Below, piece by piece: positions 1 through 9,038 of a DNA stretch of 64,000 nt. Made by a program: the position numbers and the translations under genes. This stretch comes from an uncultured Anaerotruncus sp. GTDB lineage: Bacteria; Bacillota; Clostridia; Oscillospirales; Ruminococcaceae. Position 1 is the stretch's first letter. Each line of letters begins with the position of its first letter. Where the stretch lies: contig CALWZG010000022.1 in the NCBI GenBank assembly GCA_944385965.1, positions 98,225 to 162,224 on the forward strand. The letters are read 5' to 3'. The notes beneath the pieces are model-generated. The model was not told where the DNA came from, did not search any database, and was given only the letters and a program-made list of their open reading frames with translations.

Positions 1-434
1 CAGCGGGAAAGCAGTTCTCCAATCAGCAGGAAGAACACAATCGGAAGAATCCAGCTGACCAAAAGGCTCATAATTGGGTTGGCCTTGGTGGGAATCTCCG
101 ACTCAAATTGAATGTTCTCATCTGTCCGAAGCTGGGTCAGCAGCCGCTGGCCATCGTCCGGCCAGATACCAGTTTTATAGTAACCTTCTTTGCCATCCTC
201 ATTGGTGCCGATGAAAACAATTTGTCCTTCGGAACCTTCCAAAGCAACCTCTTTTACCTTGCCTTCATCAATCATGGTGAGAAATTGACTGTAAGGAACC
301 TGCATAACAGGCCGTTCCAACACAGAAGGGAAGAACAAGATATTTAACAGCATGATGATGATAAGGGAAACGATGTAATAATAGATTAACGGTTTTTTGG
401 GGGGAGTAGGTTTGGTGTCTTGAACTTCTTGCAT
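1..434 (-). CDS. ftsH: ATP-dependent zinc metalloprotease FtsH, N-terminal part (cut by window edge)
   Basis: Only the first 144 codons are present; the gene runs off the left edge. FtsH is a membrane-anchored AAA+ protease that degrades misfolded membrane proteins and regulators. The visible part has a short Lys/Pro-rich cytoplasmic start, a first membrane segment at about residues 17-38 (IYYYIVSLIIIMLLNILFF), the FtsH extracellular domain opening with VPYSQFLTMIDEGKV, and a second membrane segment at about 119-142 (SLLVSWILPIVFFLLIGELL). The start is the ATG at 432-434, with GGAGG at 441-446 about six bases upstream. AAA+ and zinc-protease domains would lie outside the window, so the name rests on N-terminal architecture. 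Confidence 0.85.
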   Translation of the reverse strand, partial: MQEVQDTKPTPPKKPLIYYYIVSLIIIMLLNILFFPSVLERPVMQVPYSQFLTMIDEGKVKEVALEGSEGQIVFIGTNEDGKEGYYKTGIWPDDGQRLLTQLRTDENIQFESEIPTKANPIMSLLVSWILPIVFFLLIGELLSR

Positions 435-470
435 AGAAAATCCTCCTTAATGATGTTTGAAATAGAATGG

Positions 471-1862
471 TTAAAGCTCAGAAGATGGATTGCTGTCAGA
501 CCCTTTGATAGCGGAGAGGGCTTTGCGGAATTGGAAGAAGAACAGAACAGCGGTGAAGGTAACAGCGATAATATCCGCTGTGGGCTCTGCCAAATAAACC
601 GCTAAGGTCTGGTTCTCTTTCCACAATTGGGGCATCAAGTAAATTAAGGGAATCAGCAAAATAAATTTTCTGGTAACCGCCACAATGATAGAAGCAGTGG
701 CGTTCCCAAGAGAGGTGAAGGTCATCTGACAGGCGATTTGAATTCCAAACAATCCCATAACCGCCAGATAGATGCGCAAAGCGGTTTTAGTAAATTCTAT
801 CAAAGCGGAGTCGCTGGTAAACAGAGCAGCGAAGGCTTGGGGGAATATCATAATACAGGCCCAAAGAAATACGGAATAACATAAGCTGGCCTTTAACAGA
901 AGCCAGAAGGTTGCCCTCACCCGGCTGGCGTTCTTAGCGCCGTAATTATAGCTGATAATAGGCTGGGCGCCCTGTCCCAAACCTTGGAGGGGCAGCATAG
1001 CAAACTGCATCACGCTGGTGAGAATGGTCATGGCACCTACGGCGATGTCTCCGCCATACTTTAACAGGGAAGCGTTGAAGCAGACAGAAATGACACTTTC
1101 ACTGGCCTGCATGATAAAGGTGGCCAATCCCAAAGCCAAACTGGGCAGAAGAATCTTGGCGTCCCACTTGAGGTTCTTCTTTTTAATTTTCAAAAAAGTC
1201 TTTTTCCCAAACAGGAAGCTCAATACCCAAACACAGGAAACCGCTTGGGACAAAATAGTAGCTAGGGCGGCGCCTCGCACTCCCATTCCAAACCCAAAGA
1301 TAAAGATGGGGTCCAGGATGATGTTGCATACCGCTCCAATCAATACAGACAACATGCCAACTTTGGCAAACCCCTGAGCGGTGATGAAGGCATTCATTCC
1401 CAAGGTGAGCTGGACAAACAGGGTGCCAAGGGCATAGATGTTCATATAGCTGGTGGCGTAGGTGATGGTATTTTCGCTGGCTCCAAAGGCCAGCAGCAGG
1501 TCCTCATTGAATATCAAAAGCAGACCGGTCAGTACCAGGGACACCACAATCTGAAGGGAGAAGCAGTTCCCCAAGGTTTTTTCCGCCTTTGCCTGTTCGC
1601 CCATCCCCATAAAGATAGAGGCTCTGGGAGCGCCTCCGTTGCTGATAAGCGCCGCGAAAGCGGATACAATCAGAATGAGGGGCATACATACTCCGACCCC
1701 GGTAAGGGCCAAAGCGCCCTCGCCGGGAATATGTCCAATGTAGATACGGTCAACGATATTATAAAGCATGTTGATAATCTGGGCTGCCACAGTAGGCAGG
1801 GCCAGACTTAGCAGCAGCTTTCCGATGGGCTGCGTTCCTAAGAAATCTTTATCGTCTTTCAC
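471..1862 (-). CDS. MATE family efflux transporter
   Basis: A 463-residue polytopic membrane protein of the MATE family (usual length 440-480, about 12 membrane helices), which exports drugs or metabolites in exchange for Na+ or H+. The N-terminus carries the family pattern QPIGKLLLSLALPTVAAQIIN, and the second half repeats the fold with GLGQGAQPIISYNYGAK, both typical of MATE proteins. Translation starts at GTG 1862, overlapping the marR stop in a GTGA, so the two genes are translationally coupled. The MarR partner suggests drug-inducible efflux. The substrate cannot be read from sequence. Confidence 0.9.
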   Translation of the reverse strand: MKDDKDFLGTQPIGKLLLSLALPTVAAQIINMLYNIVDRIYIGHIPGEGALALTGVGVCMPLILIVSAFAALISNGGAPRASIFMGMGEQAKAEKTLGNCFSLQIVVSLVLTGLLLIFNEDLLLAFGASENTITYATSYMNIYALGTLFVQLTLGMNAFITAQGFAKVGMLSVLIGAVCNIILDPIFIFGFGMGVRGAALATILSQAVSCVWVLSFLFGKKTFLKIKKKNLKWDAKILLPSLALGLATFIMQASESVISVCFNASLLKYGGDIAVGAMTILTSVMQFAMLPLQGLGQGAQPIISYNYGAKNASRVRATFWLLLKASLCYSVFLWACIMIFPQAFAALFTSDSALIEFTKTALRIYLAVMGLFGIQIACQMTFTSLGNATASIIVAVTRKFILLIPLIYLMPQLWKENQTLAVYLAEPTADIIAVTFTAVLFFFQFRKALSAIKGSDSNPSSEL

Positions 1863-2308
1863 AGGGTTCCCTCCCGTTCCGATTCAAAGGTGATATTTTT
1901 GACCAGGCGCTGATTCAAGGATTCAAACAGCTCCTGCTCCTCAGGGGTGAATCCCCGAAAAAGACGCTCCTGAAAAGACGCTCTCACCTGAAGAATATCC
2001 TCCACAATCGGTTGGGTGAGGGGAGTCAGGGAAAGATGAATTTTTCGCCGGTCCGCTTGGTCTTGGCGGCGGGTCAAAAGTCCCTTCTGTATAAGCGACT
2101 CCACCGCCTGGGACACATTTCCCTTTTGCAGCATCCTTAACTCCACAATGTCGCTGGCAGTATCCAACTGAGGATTGTGGTAGAGAAAACCGATAATATG
2201 GGTTTCTACTGGGGATAAACCATGTTTTACCCATACACTTTTCAAAGATGCGTCATATAGTTTGATAATCATACGGATGGTAGAAAGCAAGTCTGGCATT
2301 TGGGGCAT
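1859..2308 (-). CDS. MarR family transcriptional regulator
   Basis: A 149-residue winged-helix regulator of the MarR family. The HTH region is at about residues 35-85 (ETHIIGFLYHNP, then MLQKGNVSQAVESLIQKG), followed by the wing LLTRRQDQADRRKIHLSLT, where DxRxxxxxLT is the family signature. The start ATG at 2306-2308 has AGGAGG eight bases upstream. It is the first gene of an operon with the MATE exporter and its promoter overlaps an inverted repeat, so autorepression relieved by a ligand is the likely mode. The ligand is unknown. Confidence 0.92.
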   Translation of the reverse strand: MPQMPDLLSTIRMIIKLYDASLKSVWVKHGLSPVETHIIGFLYHNPQLDTASDIVELRMLQKGNVSQAVESLIQKGLLTRRQDQADRRKIHLSLTPLTQPIVEDILQVRASFQERLFRGFTPEEQELFESLNQRLVKNITFESEREGTL

Positions 2309-2326
2309 CTGTATACCTCCTTAAAA

Positions 2327-2384
2327 GTTCTAAATAGAACAGTTATCCTAAAAACTATTATAGCTGTTTTTTTACAACAGTCAA
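2327..2384 (-). promoter_or_regulatory. marR-MATE promoter with palindromic operator
   Basis: On the minus strand TTGACT (2379-2384) and TATAAT (2357-2362) are separated by 16 bases, a good sigma-A promoter. Downstream of the -10, at 2327-2340, is the inverted repeat GTTCT-N4-AGAAC, between the expected start of transcription and the marR ribosome site. Its size and position fit a MarR-dimer operator. Operator function is inferred. Confidence 0.7.
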
Positions 2385-2426
2385 TGAATGGATTGTAAAG
2401 ATTTTATTTCCCCTTTGAAACAGAAA

Positions 2427-2456
2427 ACGCCTTGGAACGCATGGAGTCCAAGGCGT
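2427..2456 (-). terminator. Terminator after DUF4363 gene
   Basis: Perfect 10-bp stem ACGCCTTGGA / TCCAAGGCGT with a 10-base loop, followed on the minus strand by TTTTC. It separates the DUF421/DUF4363 operon from the marR promoter downstream. Confidence 0.8.
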
Positions 2457-2509
2457 AAATTTTTGCTCAACAGATGGGCCTGATTTCAGAGACTGATTTA
2501 AAAAAGAGG

Positions 2510-2890
2510 TTAAAAGATATTGGTCAAAGTTGGAAATTCCGCTTCCCGTACATGGTGAAGCAGTTCCTTCAAACGGGCGGTTTGGGCGGACAGCAAAGGG
2601 TATTGCTTGTAAGCGGCCAGCGCAGGAAGCTGCGCCGCCAAACCGGTCACCTCATCTAAAGCCTCATGATGAATATATCGTTCCAAGGTGTTTTGATGGT
2701 CCTTCCATTGCTCCAAAAACTGTTGAGAAAGGTCCATAGTGCTTTCAAAATCCTGCTGCCCCACAGCGGTTTCTAATTGCTGGAGGGTGGAATTCAGTTC
2801 GTCGATGATGCTGTCCAACCGATAAAGTCCCCAGCAGCTTACCGCCAGAATGATTACAATAATTCCCAGGGCAATCCAAAAACGTTTCAT
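2510..2890 (-). CDS. DUF4363 family protein
   Basis: A 126-residue protein with one N-terminal membrane anchor (residues 4-24, FWIALGIIVIILAVSCWGLY) and an all-helical, heptad-rich remainder outside the membrane. This matches DUF4363, a family usually encoded beside a DUF421 protein in spore-forming Clostridia. Its ATG overlaps the stop of the DUF421 gene by one base (TGATG), so the two are coupled. Biochemical role is unknown; the partner and the nearby gerA operon suggest an envelope or sporulation role. Confidence 0.8.
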   Translation of the reverse strand: MKRFWIALGIIVIILAVSCWGLYRLDSIIDELNSTLQQLETAVGQQDFESTMDLSQQFLEQWKDHQNTLERYIHHEALDEVTGLAAQLPALAAYKQYPLLSAQTARLKELLHHVREAEFPTLTNIF

Positions 2891-3597
2891 CAGCCAGCCT
2901 CCTTTTGAGGCTTAGGGCTCTTTCCATCCACTGGAACCAATAAATAATTGGCCCTGCGGTCACAGGTCATAAGAAAAACGTCCTTCTGATTGACCCCTTC
3001 CTGCTGAAGCACCTTTTCCAACCATTCCGGCTTCAGATTGCAGTACCGCAAGGCGCTGTCAATGCGAATCCCATCGCTGATAAGTACCATAGGCGGCATA
3101 TCGTCAGCGGGATTGTCCGGGATTCCGGCGGTGCTTGGGGTCAAGGGGCGGGCATGAAATTTTTCATAGACACTGAGCTGACCTGTGGTTTCCACCACCG
3201 CATAGGAAACCTCCTGAATGTCAAAAATGTCCTTGCCACGCAGCTGCTCCATCAGGTCATCCACGGTAAACCGCAGCTCCTTGAGCTGTTTTTGGTCAAT
3301 TTGGCCATTCTGGATAACCACACGGGGAGAACCGCAAACGATTCTTCGGATGCCTTTCCAGCGGAGGTTCGCGGCGGAAAGAACCACATCAAAGGAAACC
3401 AGGCACAAAATGGGGATGATGCCTCCCAATAAAGGCACATTGGTATCCTCAATGGAAAGTGTGGCAATGTTGGACACCAGGATGGTCACCACCAGCTCGG
3501 AAGGCTGAAGCTGCCCCAGCTGGCGCTTTCCCATTAAGCGCAGACTGGCCACAATCAAAGCATAAATTAGCAGCACTCGAAAAAAAACAATCAGCAT
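2890..3597 (-). CDS. DUF421 (YetF/YkjA-like) membrane protein
   Basis: A 235-residue member of the DUF421 family. Three membrane segments occupy the first ~85 residues, with the hallmark RLMGKRQLGQLQPSELV after the first helix, then a soluble domain with PRVVIQNGQID and LRFTVDDLMEQLRGKDIFDI typical of YetF-like proteins. An upstream TTG extends the frame to 3621, but the ribosome site AAGGAGAT lies inside that extension and points to the ATG at 3595-3597, which I use. Several paralogues in Bacillus are expressed during sporulation; the molecular function is not established. It diverges from the gerA operon. Confidence 0.85.
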   Translation of the reverse strand: MLIVFFRVLLIYALIVASLRLMGKRQLGQLQPSELVVTILVSNIATLSIEDTNVPLLGGIIPILCLVSFDVVLSAANLRWKGIRRIVCGSPRVVIQNGQIDQKQLKELRFTVDDLMEQLRGKDIFDIQEVSYAVVETTGQLSVYEKFHARPLTPSTAGIPDNPADDMPPMVLISDGIRIDSALRYCNLKPEWLEKVLQQEGVNQKDVFLMTCDRRANYLLVPVDGKSPKPQKEAG

Positions 3598-3709
3598 AAC
3601 AGATAAATCTCCTTGTGACAATCAGTAAATCTAGTCTGTGAGATTTGGCACAGGATATTCTGGAAGGATGCCGGGTAAACTAACCCTATTTGAAAGGAAG
3701 GGAAACGCT

Positions 3710-5272
3710 GTGAAATTTTTAAAAGACCTGAAAAATAAGCTGTTGTCCCCCACAGCGGCTTACCGTCCCCCTCAGGGACAAAAGGGACTGGAAGAAAAAA
3801 AATTACAGCCGGATTTACAAACTAAGCTGGAACAGATCCGTCAGCTGTTTGGAAATTCAGGGGATTTGGTCATCCATGAGCTGGAGGCGGGCGGAGTTCC
3901 TTGCGCGGTACTGATTTGTGAGGGTGCCATTGATACCTCCACCTTCTCGGAAATTTTCGCCCGTCCTTTGACCCAGGTGCGTCTGGAGGAACAGACCCCT
4001 AACGCTTTGCTTTGCTGGGTACGCCGACACTCTCTCATGGCTCCGGACCAGAAGGAGTTCAAGACCTATGCCGAACTGTTTCGGTTTATGATGTCCGGTT
4101 TTGTGGTGCTGCTGATTGACAGTGTACCCTATGGGTTCGCCTTTGGAATCCAGGGAGCCATCGGGCGGGGGGTGGATGAGCCTCAGGGGGAAATCAATGT
4201 CCGAGGCTCACGGGAAGGCTTTATTGAACGGCTCCGGCCCAATCTGGCGCTGGTAAGACGCAGGATGAAATCCCCGGATATGGTATTTGAGTATTTGCAG
4301 GCGGGAAGCAAAAGCCGCACCGACGTGGCCCTTGTTTACATGAAGGACCGGGTTTCCTTAAAACTGCTCAATGAGGTACGTTCCCGACTGGAAGACCTGC
4401 CCTTGGATGTGGTGTTGGAAAGCGGATATTTGCAGCCTTTTCTGGATACAAAACCTTTGTCTATCTTTTCGGGGGTAGGTTTTACCGAACGGCCGGACAC
4501 CCTTTGCGCCAAGGTAGCGGAGGGTCGGGTGGGGATTTTGGTGGATGGAACTCCTTATGCTTTGGTGGTCCCTTACCTTTTTAATGAGCATTTTCAAAGC
4601 TTTGACGATTATGCCCACAGACCCTATTACGCCACCTTCATTCGATGGCTCAAATATGCAGCGTTTCTGTTTTCGGTGCTGCTGCCAGGGGCTTACGTGG
4701 GTTTGGGGACCTTTCACCCAGAGCTCCTGCCGCCCAATCTCCTGCTGAAACTGGTTTCCAGCGAGGAGGCCACCCCCTTCCCCTTGATGTTTGAGGCCCT
4801 GCTGATTTTCTTTATTTATGAAATCATGCGGGAAGCTGGACTGCGAATGCCTAAATCGGTGGGACATGCGGTCAGCATTGTAGGTGCGCTGGTCATTGGA
4901 GACGCAGCGGTCACCGCAGGCTTGGTGGGTTCTCCCATGGTGATTATTGTGGCCATCACTGCCATCAGTTCCTTTGTGGTGCCAAGCCTTTATGAGCCGG
5001 TAGCGCTGCTGCGGTTCGCGTTTATCTTGATAGGAGGAACCCTGGGCTTGTATGGGGTGGTTTTGGGGTTCTGCGTGGTGGCGGCCAATCTCTGTGCGTT
5101 GAATCCTTTGGGGATTCCAGTGGCCAGCCCCACGGGAGGCTCTCTCTATACCATGCGGGACACCATTTTCCGTTGGGGATGGAGAACCTTGGGACAGGAG
5201 GACCTGTATGTCCAAGACTTGACCGGCAGCGATTTAAAGGAGGAGAAAACGGATGGAAACCAAACAACGTAA
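3710..5272 (+). CDS. gerAA: Spore germination protein, GerA (A-subunit) family
   Basis: A 520-residue A subunit of a nutrient germinant receptor in the spore inner membrane. The N-terminal half is soluble and carries family motifs such as SVPYGFAFGIQGAIGRGVDEP and RGSREGFIERLRPNLALVRRR. The C-terminal half has several membrane helices from about residue 330 (YAAFLFSVLLPGAYVGL). An ATG gives a longer frame from 3638, but GTG 3710 has AAGGAAGGG nine bases upstream and yields the normal length. First gene of a tricistronic gerA-gerB-gerC operon, overlapping gerB by 20 bases. The germinant cannot be predicted. Confidence 0.93.
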   Translation: MKFLKDLKNKLLSPTAAYRPPQGQKGLEEKKLQPDLQTKLEQIRQLFGNSGDLVIHELEAGGVPCAVLICEGAIDTSTFSEIFARPLTQVRLEEQTPNALLCWVRRHSLMAPDQKEFKTYAELFRFMMSGFVVLLIDSVPYGFAFGIQGAIGRGVDEPQGEINVRGSREGFIERLRPNLALVRRRMKSPDMVFEYLQAGSKSRTDVALVYMKDRVSLKLLNEVRSRLEDLPLDVVLESGYLQPFLDTKPLSIFSGVGFTERPDTLCAKVAEGRVGILVDGTPYALVVPYLFNEHFQSFDDYAHRPYYATFIRWLKYAAFLFSVLLPGAYVGLGTFHPELLPPNLLLKLVSSEEATPFPLMFEALLIFFIYEIMREAGLRMPKSVGHAVSIVGALVIGDAAVTAGLVGSPMVIIVAITAISSFVVPSLYEPVALLRFAFILIGGTLGLYGVVLGFCVVAANLCALNPLGIPVASPTGGSLYTMRDTIFRWGWRTLGQEDLYVQDLTGSDLKEEKTDGNQTT

Positions 5273-6338
5273 TATCTCAGGCTTCCAGCTGGGGGCGCTG
5301 TTATTTATCAGCCGCTATTTTTCCTATATGACCTATCTCCCGCAAAATCGGACTACCCTGACAGGGCCAACCGCTTTAATGTCTGTGCTGGTGGCTGTTG
5401 CAATCCTCACAGTGGCTTTTCAGGGGTATAGAATCATGTGTAAGCGATGTGGACCTGATTTGTTTCAGGCGGCTCACCGGGTCTCGCCAGCATTTGAAAA
5501 ACTGGTGGCCGCTCTGCTGGGAATTTATGCGCTGCTTATCAGTGCTTCCTCTATGGCCCAATTCGATTTTTTTATGAGCAGCACCATTTATCAAAATATC
5601 CGTTCCTGGATTTTTGTGATACCCCTGGGGGCGGCGGTGGCTTATGCTGCGGCATTGGGACTGGAGTCCTTCGCCCGCATGGCAGTACCAGCTGCTTTTC
5701 TGGTTTTGGTTACGGTTTTGTTATTGACAGGGGCGTTGGCCAGAGAGGTGCAGCCAGCTTATTTTTATAGCCCTTTTTATGATGGATGGGGTGAAATCTG
5801 GGAAGGGGCGATTATGCTGGTGGCCCATATGGCGGAATTCTTGCCTTTGATTCTTTTATTTCCCCGCACAGGGACCCAGTCTCCCAATAAGGTTTTTACG
5901 GGATGGCTGGGATGCAGTATGGTGGTGCGGGAGTGGATGATTCTGCTGGTGATTGCCACCCTGGGGGATTATGCGGCTTTGAGAGACTTTCCATTATATG
6001 GGGCGGCTTCCCTGGCGGAAGTAGGGCCTTTTGGAGACTTGGATACCGCTCATATTGTGATATGGGTCATTGTGGGCTTTTTGCGTATCAGTGTGTATCT
6101 GTATTGTGGGGGCATCTGCCTGCGCAGGATTTTTCCTAAAGGGAAGCTGGGGCTGTTTTCCAGTTTGCTGGCAGCCGCGTCGGTGGGATTTTCCCTGTGG
6201 GCCTTCGCTTATCCCCAGTTAAGCGGGGGAGTGGATTCCACCAAAATCGCAGGTGGGTTTTTCCTGGGGGGAACGGTGCTGCTGCCGTTTATTATCGCCA
6301 TGCTGCCAAAAGCCCGACAGAAGGAGGGAGCTGTGTGA
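5253..6338 (+). CDS. gerAB: Spore germination permease, GerB (B-subunit) family
   Basis: A 361-residue, ten-helix protein of the GerAB/amino acid permease superfamily. It opens with the typical ISGFQLGALLFISRYFSYM segment. In characterised receivers the B subunit binds the germinant. AAGGAGGAG lies just ahead of the ATG at 5253, inside the end of gerA. The stop overlaps the GTG of gerC (GTGA), as is common in ger operons. Confidence 0.93.
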   Translation: METKQRNISGFQLGALLFISRYFSYMTYLPQNRTTLTGPTALMSVLVAVAILTVAFQGYRIMCKRCGPDLFQAAHRVSPAFEKLVAALLGIYALLISASSMAQFDFFMSSTIYQNIRSWIFVIPLGAAVAYAAALGLESFARMAVPAAFLVLVTVLLLTGALAREVQPAYFYSPFYDGWGEIWEGAIMLVAHMAEFLPLILLFPRTGTQSPNKVFTGWLGCSMVVREWMILLVIATLGDYAALRDFPLYGAASLAEVGPFGDLDTAHIVIWVIVGFLRISVYLYCGGICLRRIFPKGKLGLFSSLLAAASVGFSLWAFAYPQLSGGVDSTKIAGGFFLGGTVLLPFIIAMLPKARQKEGAV

Positions 6339-7549
6339 AAAAACTGATTGCTGTGCTGCTTTTGATTTTAAATTTAACCGGCTGTATGCCCAACGCCAAG
6401 CTGGGGGATCGAGATATGGTGGAAGGTATGGCGATTGATAAAAGCCCTAATGGCACCTACAAAATCACCCTGCAAATTTCCCAGCCGGAGGAGGAGGAAA
6501 AACCGGCCCAACCGGTTATTTTGCAGCAGGAAGGGCGCAGCGTGACCGAAGCCATGGCGGAAAGCAGTCTGGCCCAAGGGCGCCAGATGTTTCTGGGGAA
6601 CTGTACTTTATTAGCCATCGGGGAAGGATTGGCTGGGGAGGACTTACGCTATCTGCTGAACTTTTTTGACACCAATCACCGAGTATCTCCAAATATGACT
6701 GTGCTTCTTACAAAAGGAGAAGCGTCAGAGCTGCTCTGGCTGCGCAAGGAAATCCCTACCCTGTCGGCGGAACATGTGGCGGAAAGTGCCCAGGCGGGGC
6801 GAAAGGGAGGCTGGATGGGATACAGCCGCCTGTCAGATTTGACCTTGGACCTTAAAAACCAGAATTGCGCGTTGCTTCCCATTGTGACACTGGAGAAACC
6901 TGAGGAAGTCTCGTCCCAGGAGGAAGGGGCTGGGGAAGAAAACAGTTCCCAAAGCAGCGGTTCCTCCAGTCAGGACAGCGGTTCCAGTTCTCAGAGCAGC
7001 AGTCAGGCGTCAGAGGAAGAAAAGGTACCCCCAAAACTTCATTATATTGGAATGGGTATTTTGCAGGATGCCCAGGTGAAAGCGGTTGGGGATGCATCCG
7101 CTTCCAAAGGTTGGGCCTGGCTGACCAATTCCAAGCAGGACCGGCAGATGCATTTAGAGGACCAGACGTTAGGAAAGGTCAGCGTTTTGGCGTACAGTCA
7201 TAAAGTAAAGCTGATACCCGAACAAAAAGGGGATTTAATAGTTTTAAAAATTCAGCTGAAAGTACGTTCCAATCTGGTGGAATGGGACTTGGGCTCAGGA
7301 GAGAAGCCTGACAAAGCGGATCTGGAAACCATCAAACTGTTGGAAACCCGACAGATTGAGGAGGAGATAGGAGCGTTTATAAACGCTACCTTGCGCAAAG
7401 GATATGATCCTTTGGGGGTGGGGCTTTTGATACGGCAAAAATTTCCAGAGCTTTATCGGGCTTGGGAACCAAATTGGGGAAAAAATCTTCCAGAGATTGG
7501 ATATGACCTTCAGGTTTCCTGTGAGCTGGACCAGGATTATATCCAATAA
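6335..7549 (+). CDS. gerAC: Ger(x)C family spore germination lipoprotein
   Basis: A 404-residue C subunit of the germinant receptor. The GTG at 6335 (AAGGAGGGAG upstream) gives a lipoprotein signal ending LNLTGC with Cys17 as lipidation site. Family motifs follow: GDRDMVEGMAIDKSPNG and the central FFDTNHRVSPNMTVLLTKG. A longer in-frame ATG at 6197 lies inside gerB and would lose the signal peptide. Unusual is an acidic, Ser-rich insertion at about residues 193-230 (segments such as NSSQSSGSSSQDSGSSSQSS), splitting the N-terminal domain from the C-terminal half. The C-terminal part keeps IEEEIGAFINATLRKGYDPLG-like family sequence. Confidence 0.92.
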   Translation: MKKLIAVLLLILNLTGCMPNAKLGDRDMVEGMAIDKSPNGTYKITLQISQPEEEEKPAQPVILQQEGRSVTEAMAESSLAQGRQMFLGNCTLLAIGEGLAGEDLRYLLNFFDTNHRVSPNMTVLLTKGEASELLWLRKEIPTLSAEHVAESAQAGRKGGWMGYSRLSDLTLDLKNQNCALLPIVTLEKPEEVSSQEEGAGEENSSQSSGSSSQDSGSSSQSSSQASEEEKVPPKLHYIGMGILQDAQVKAVGDASASKGWAWLTNSKQDRQMHLEDQTLGKVSVLAYSHKVKLIPEQKGDLIVLKIQLKVRSNLVEWDLGSGEKPDKADLETIKLLETRQIEEEIGAFINATLRKGYDPLGVGLLIRQKFPELYRAWEPNWGKNLPEIGYDLQVSCELDQDYIQ

Positions 7550-7698
7550 GCAGAGAACTTTAAAAGTTTCCAGACGGGAACAAAACCCGGTTTAAAGGGA
7601 AGGGAGAGTTCTTTGCGGTTATTCCCTGCGATAAAGCGGGCCAATGGTGGAAAGGTAACAAGGCCAGCGAATTTTAAATCAACAGGGAGGAATTTCCG

Positions 7699-8916
7699 AT
7701 GAGAAAATATTACAAGAGGTTCGCCAGCGTCTTATGCCTGGCCATCTCAGCCATACAGGCGTTGGCTCTTTATACACAGGCCACCTTGCCAGACCATTAT
7801 TATGTGGCCGCGGGAGAAAACTTTTCCATACCTGGCACAATCCCTATCACCACCCAAAGCAGCGCAGGCAGCTTGCCAGCGGAAGCCTATTCCGCCGCTG
7901 GAAACAGTTATAATGTGGATTTGAAGCTTCCCGGCGGGGTGGAGGTCAAGCAGGTTCAGGTCCAGGTGGTGGACCGGGAAATGGTGGTTCCTGGAGGCAA
8001 CCCATTTGGCATCAAGATGTTTACCGAAGGGGTCATGGTGGTGGGTATGAGCGACATCGCCAGCCAGGGCAAAACCTCCAATCCCGCCAAAGAGGCAGGG
8101 ATAAAGGTGGGGGATATTATCCTCTCCATGAATGGAAGCCAAGTACTCACCAATGAGGACGTGGGGGACATTGTTTCCCACAGCAGCGGAAAGCCGGTGA
8201 AGGTCCAGCTGGAACGATCTGGAAAACCCATGACAGTTCAGGTGGAGCCTGTCCGGGATGATTCTGGTGTGTATCGAGCTGGCATCTGGGTGCGGGACAG
8301 CTCAGCGGGCATCGGTACAATGACCTACTACGACCCAGCAACAGGAGTGTTCGCCGGTTTGGGCCACGCCATCTGTGATGTGGACACAGGGGATATTATG
8401 CCCTTACATTCTGGAGAGATTGTGGGGGTAAAAATCACAGGAATTCAAAAGGGCGCCAATGGGGCCCCTGGTGAGCTGCGTGGCAGCTTTTCAGGACAGA
8501 AAACAGGGGAACTGCTCATCAATTCTCAGGTAGGTGTTTTTGGAATCGGACAAATTCCGGATTTATCCAGCCAGCCGGTGCCTCTGGCCATGAAACATGA
8601 GGTTTTAGAGGGACCCGCCTCGATTCGTTGCACCTTACAGGATGGAGAAACACGGGAATACCAAATTGAAATCGAAAAGGTGAGTATTTCAGAAAATAAT
8701 CCCACAAAAAATATGGTAATTCGGGTCACTGACCCAGCCCTTTTGGAAAAAACTGGGGGAATTGTGCAGGGTATGAGTGGGAGCCCAATCCTGCAAAATG
8801 GACGTTTGGTAGGCGCAGTAACCCACGTTTTTGTAAATGATCCGACGAGGGGATACGGTATTTTTGTCGAAAATATGGAGAGGATGTCGAAAAACGTTAT
8901 AGATACAAGTTTTTAA
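7699..8916 (+). CDS. spoIVB: SpoIVB serine peptidase (S55)
   Basis: A 405-residue signalling protease secreted from the forespore; in Bacillus it cleaves SpoIVFA and so triggers pro-sigma-K processing. An N-terminal membrane anchor (about residues 8-28) is followed by a PDZ domain at about 105-185 (KEAGIKVGDIILSMNGSQV) and the S55 peptidase domain. Probable catalytic residues are His223 (GLGHAICD) and Ser362 (GMSGSPI). The ATG has AGGGAGGAA nine bases upstream. It sits directly before spo0A, the order conserved in most spore formers. Its last codons contain the Spo0A boxes described separately. Confidence 0.95.
   Translation: MRKYYKRFASVLCLAISAIQALALYTQATLPDHYYVAAGENFSIPGTIPITTQSSAGSLPAEAYSAAGNSYNVDLKLPGGVEVKQVQVQVVDREMVVPGGNPFGIKMFTEGVMVVGMSDIASQGKTSNPAKEAGIKVGDIILSMNGSQVLTNEDVGDIVSHSSGKPVKVQLERSGKPMTVQVEPVRDDSGVYRAGIWVRDSSAGIGTMTYYDPATGVFAGLGHAICDVDTGDIMPLHSGEIVGVKITGIQKGANGAPGELRGSFSGQKTGELLINSQVGVFGIGQIPDLSSQPVPLAMKHEVLEGPASIRCTLQDGETREYQIEIEKVSISENNPTKNMVIRVTDPALLEKTGGIVQGMSGSPILQNGRLVGAVTHVFVNDPTRGYGIFVENMERMSKNVIDTSF
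8862..8891 (+). promoter_or_regulatory. Two tandem Spo0A boxes (0A boxes) upstream of spo0A
   Basis: TGTCGAA, the core of the Spo0A binding site, occurs at 8865-8871 (within TTTTGTCGAAA) and again at 8885-8891. The two copies have the same orientation and are exactly 20 bases apart, so they lie on one face of the helix. They overlap the 3' end of spoIVB, about 150-170 bases before the spo0A start. Known Spo0A dimers bind tandem boxes, so autoregulation is the natural reading. Confidence 0.75.
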
Positions 8917-8976
8917 TTGTGTAAAATTTACAAAATAAACTGTAAAAATATAAATATATTTCTGGCACAAAAAAGG

Positions 8977-9005
8977 TTGTAAAAGTGAAACAGGAGTGAT
9001 AATAT
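8977..9005 (+). promoter_or_regulatory. Probable spo0A promoter
   Basis: TTGTAA (8977-8982), 17 bases, TAATAT (9000-9005): a plausible sigma-A promoter about 35 bases ahead of the spo0A start and about 85 bases downstream of the second 0A box. No good sigma-H pattern was recognised. Confidence 0.5.
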
Positions 9006-9038
9006 AGCACTAGGGAAAAAAACGGAGGAGAAAGACAC

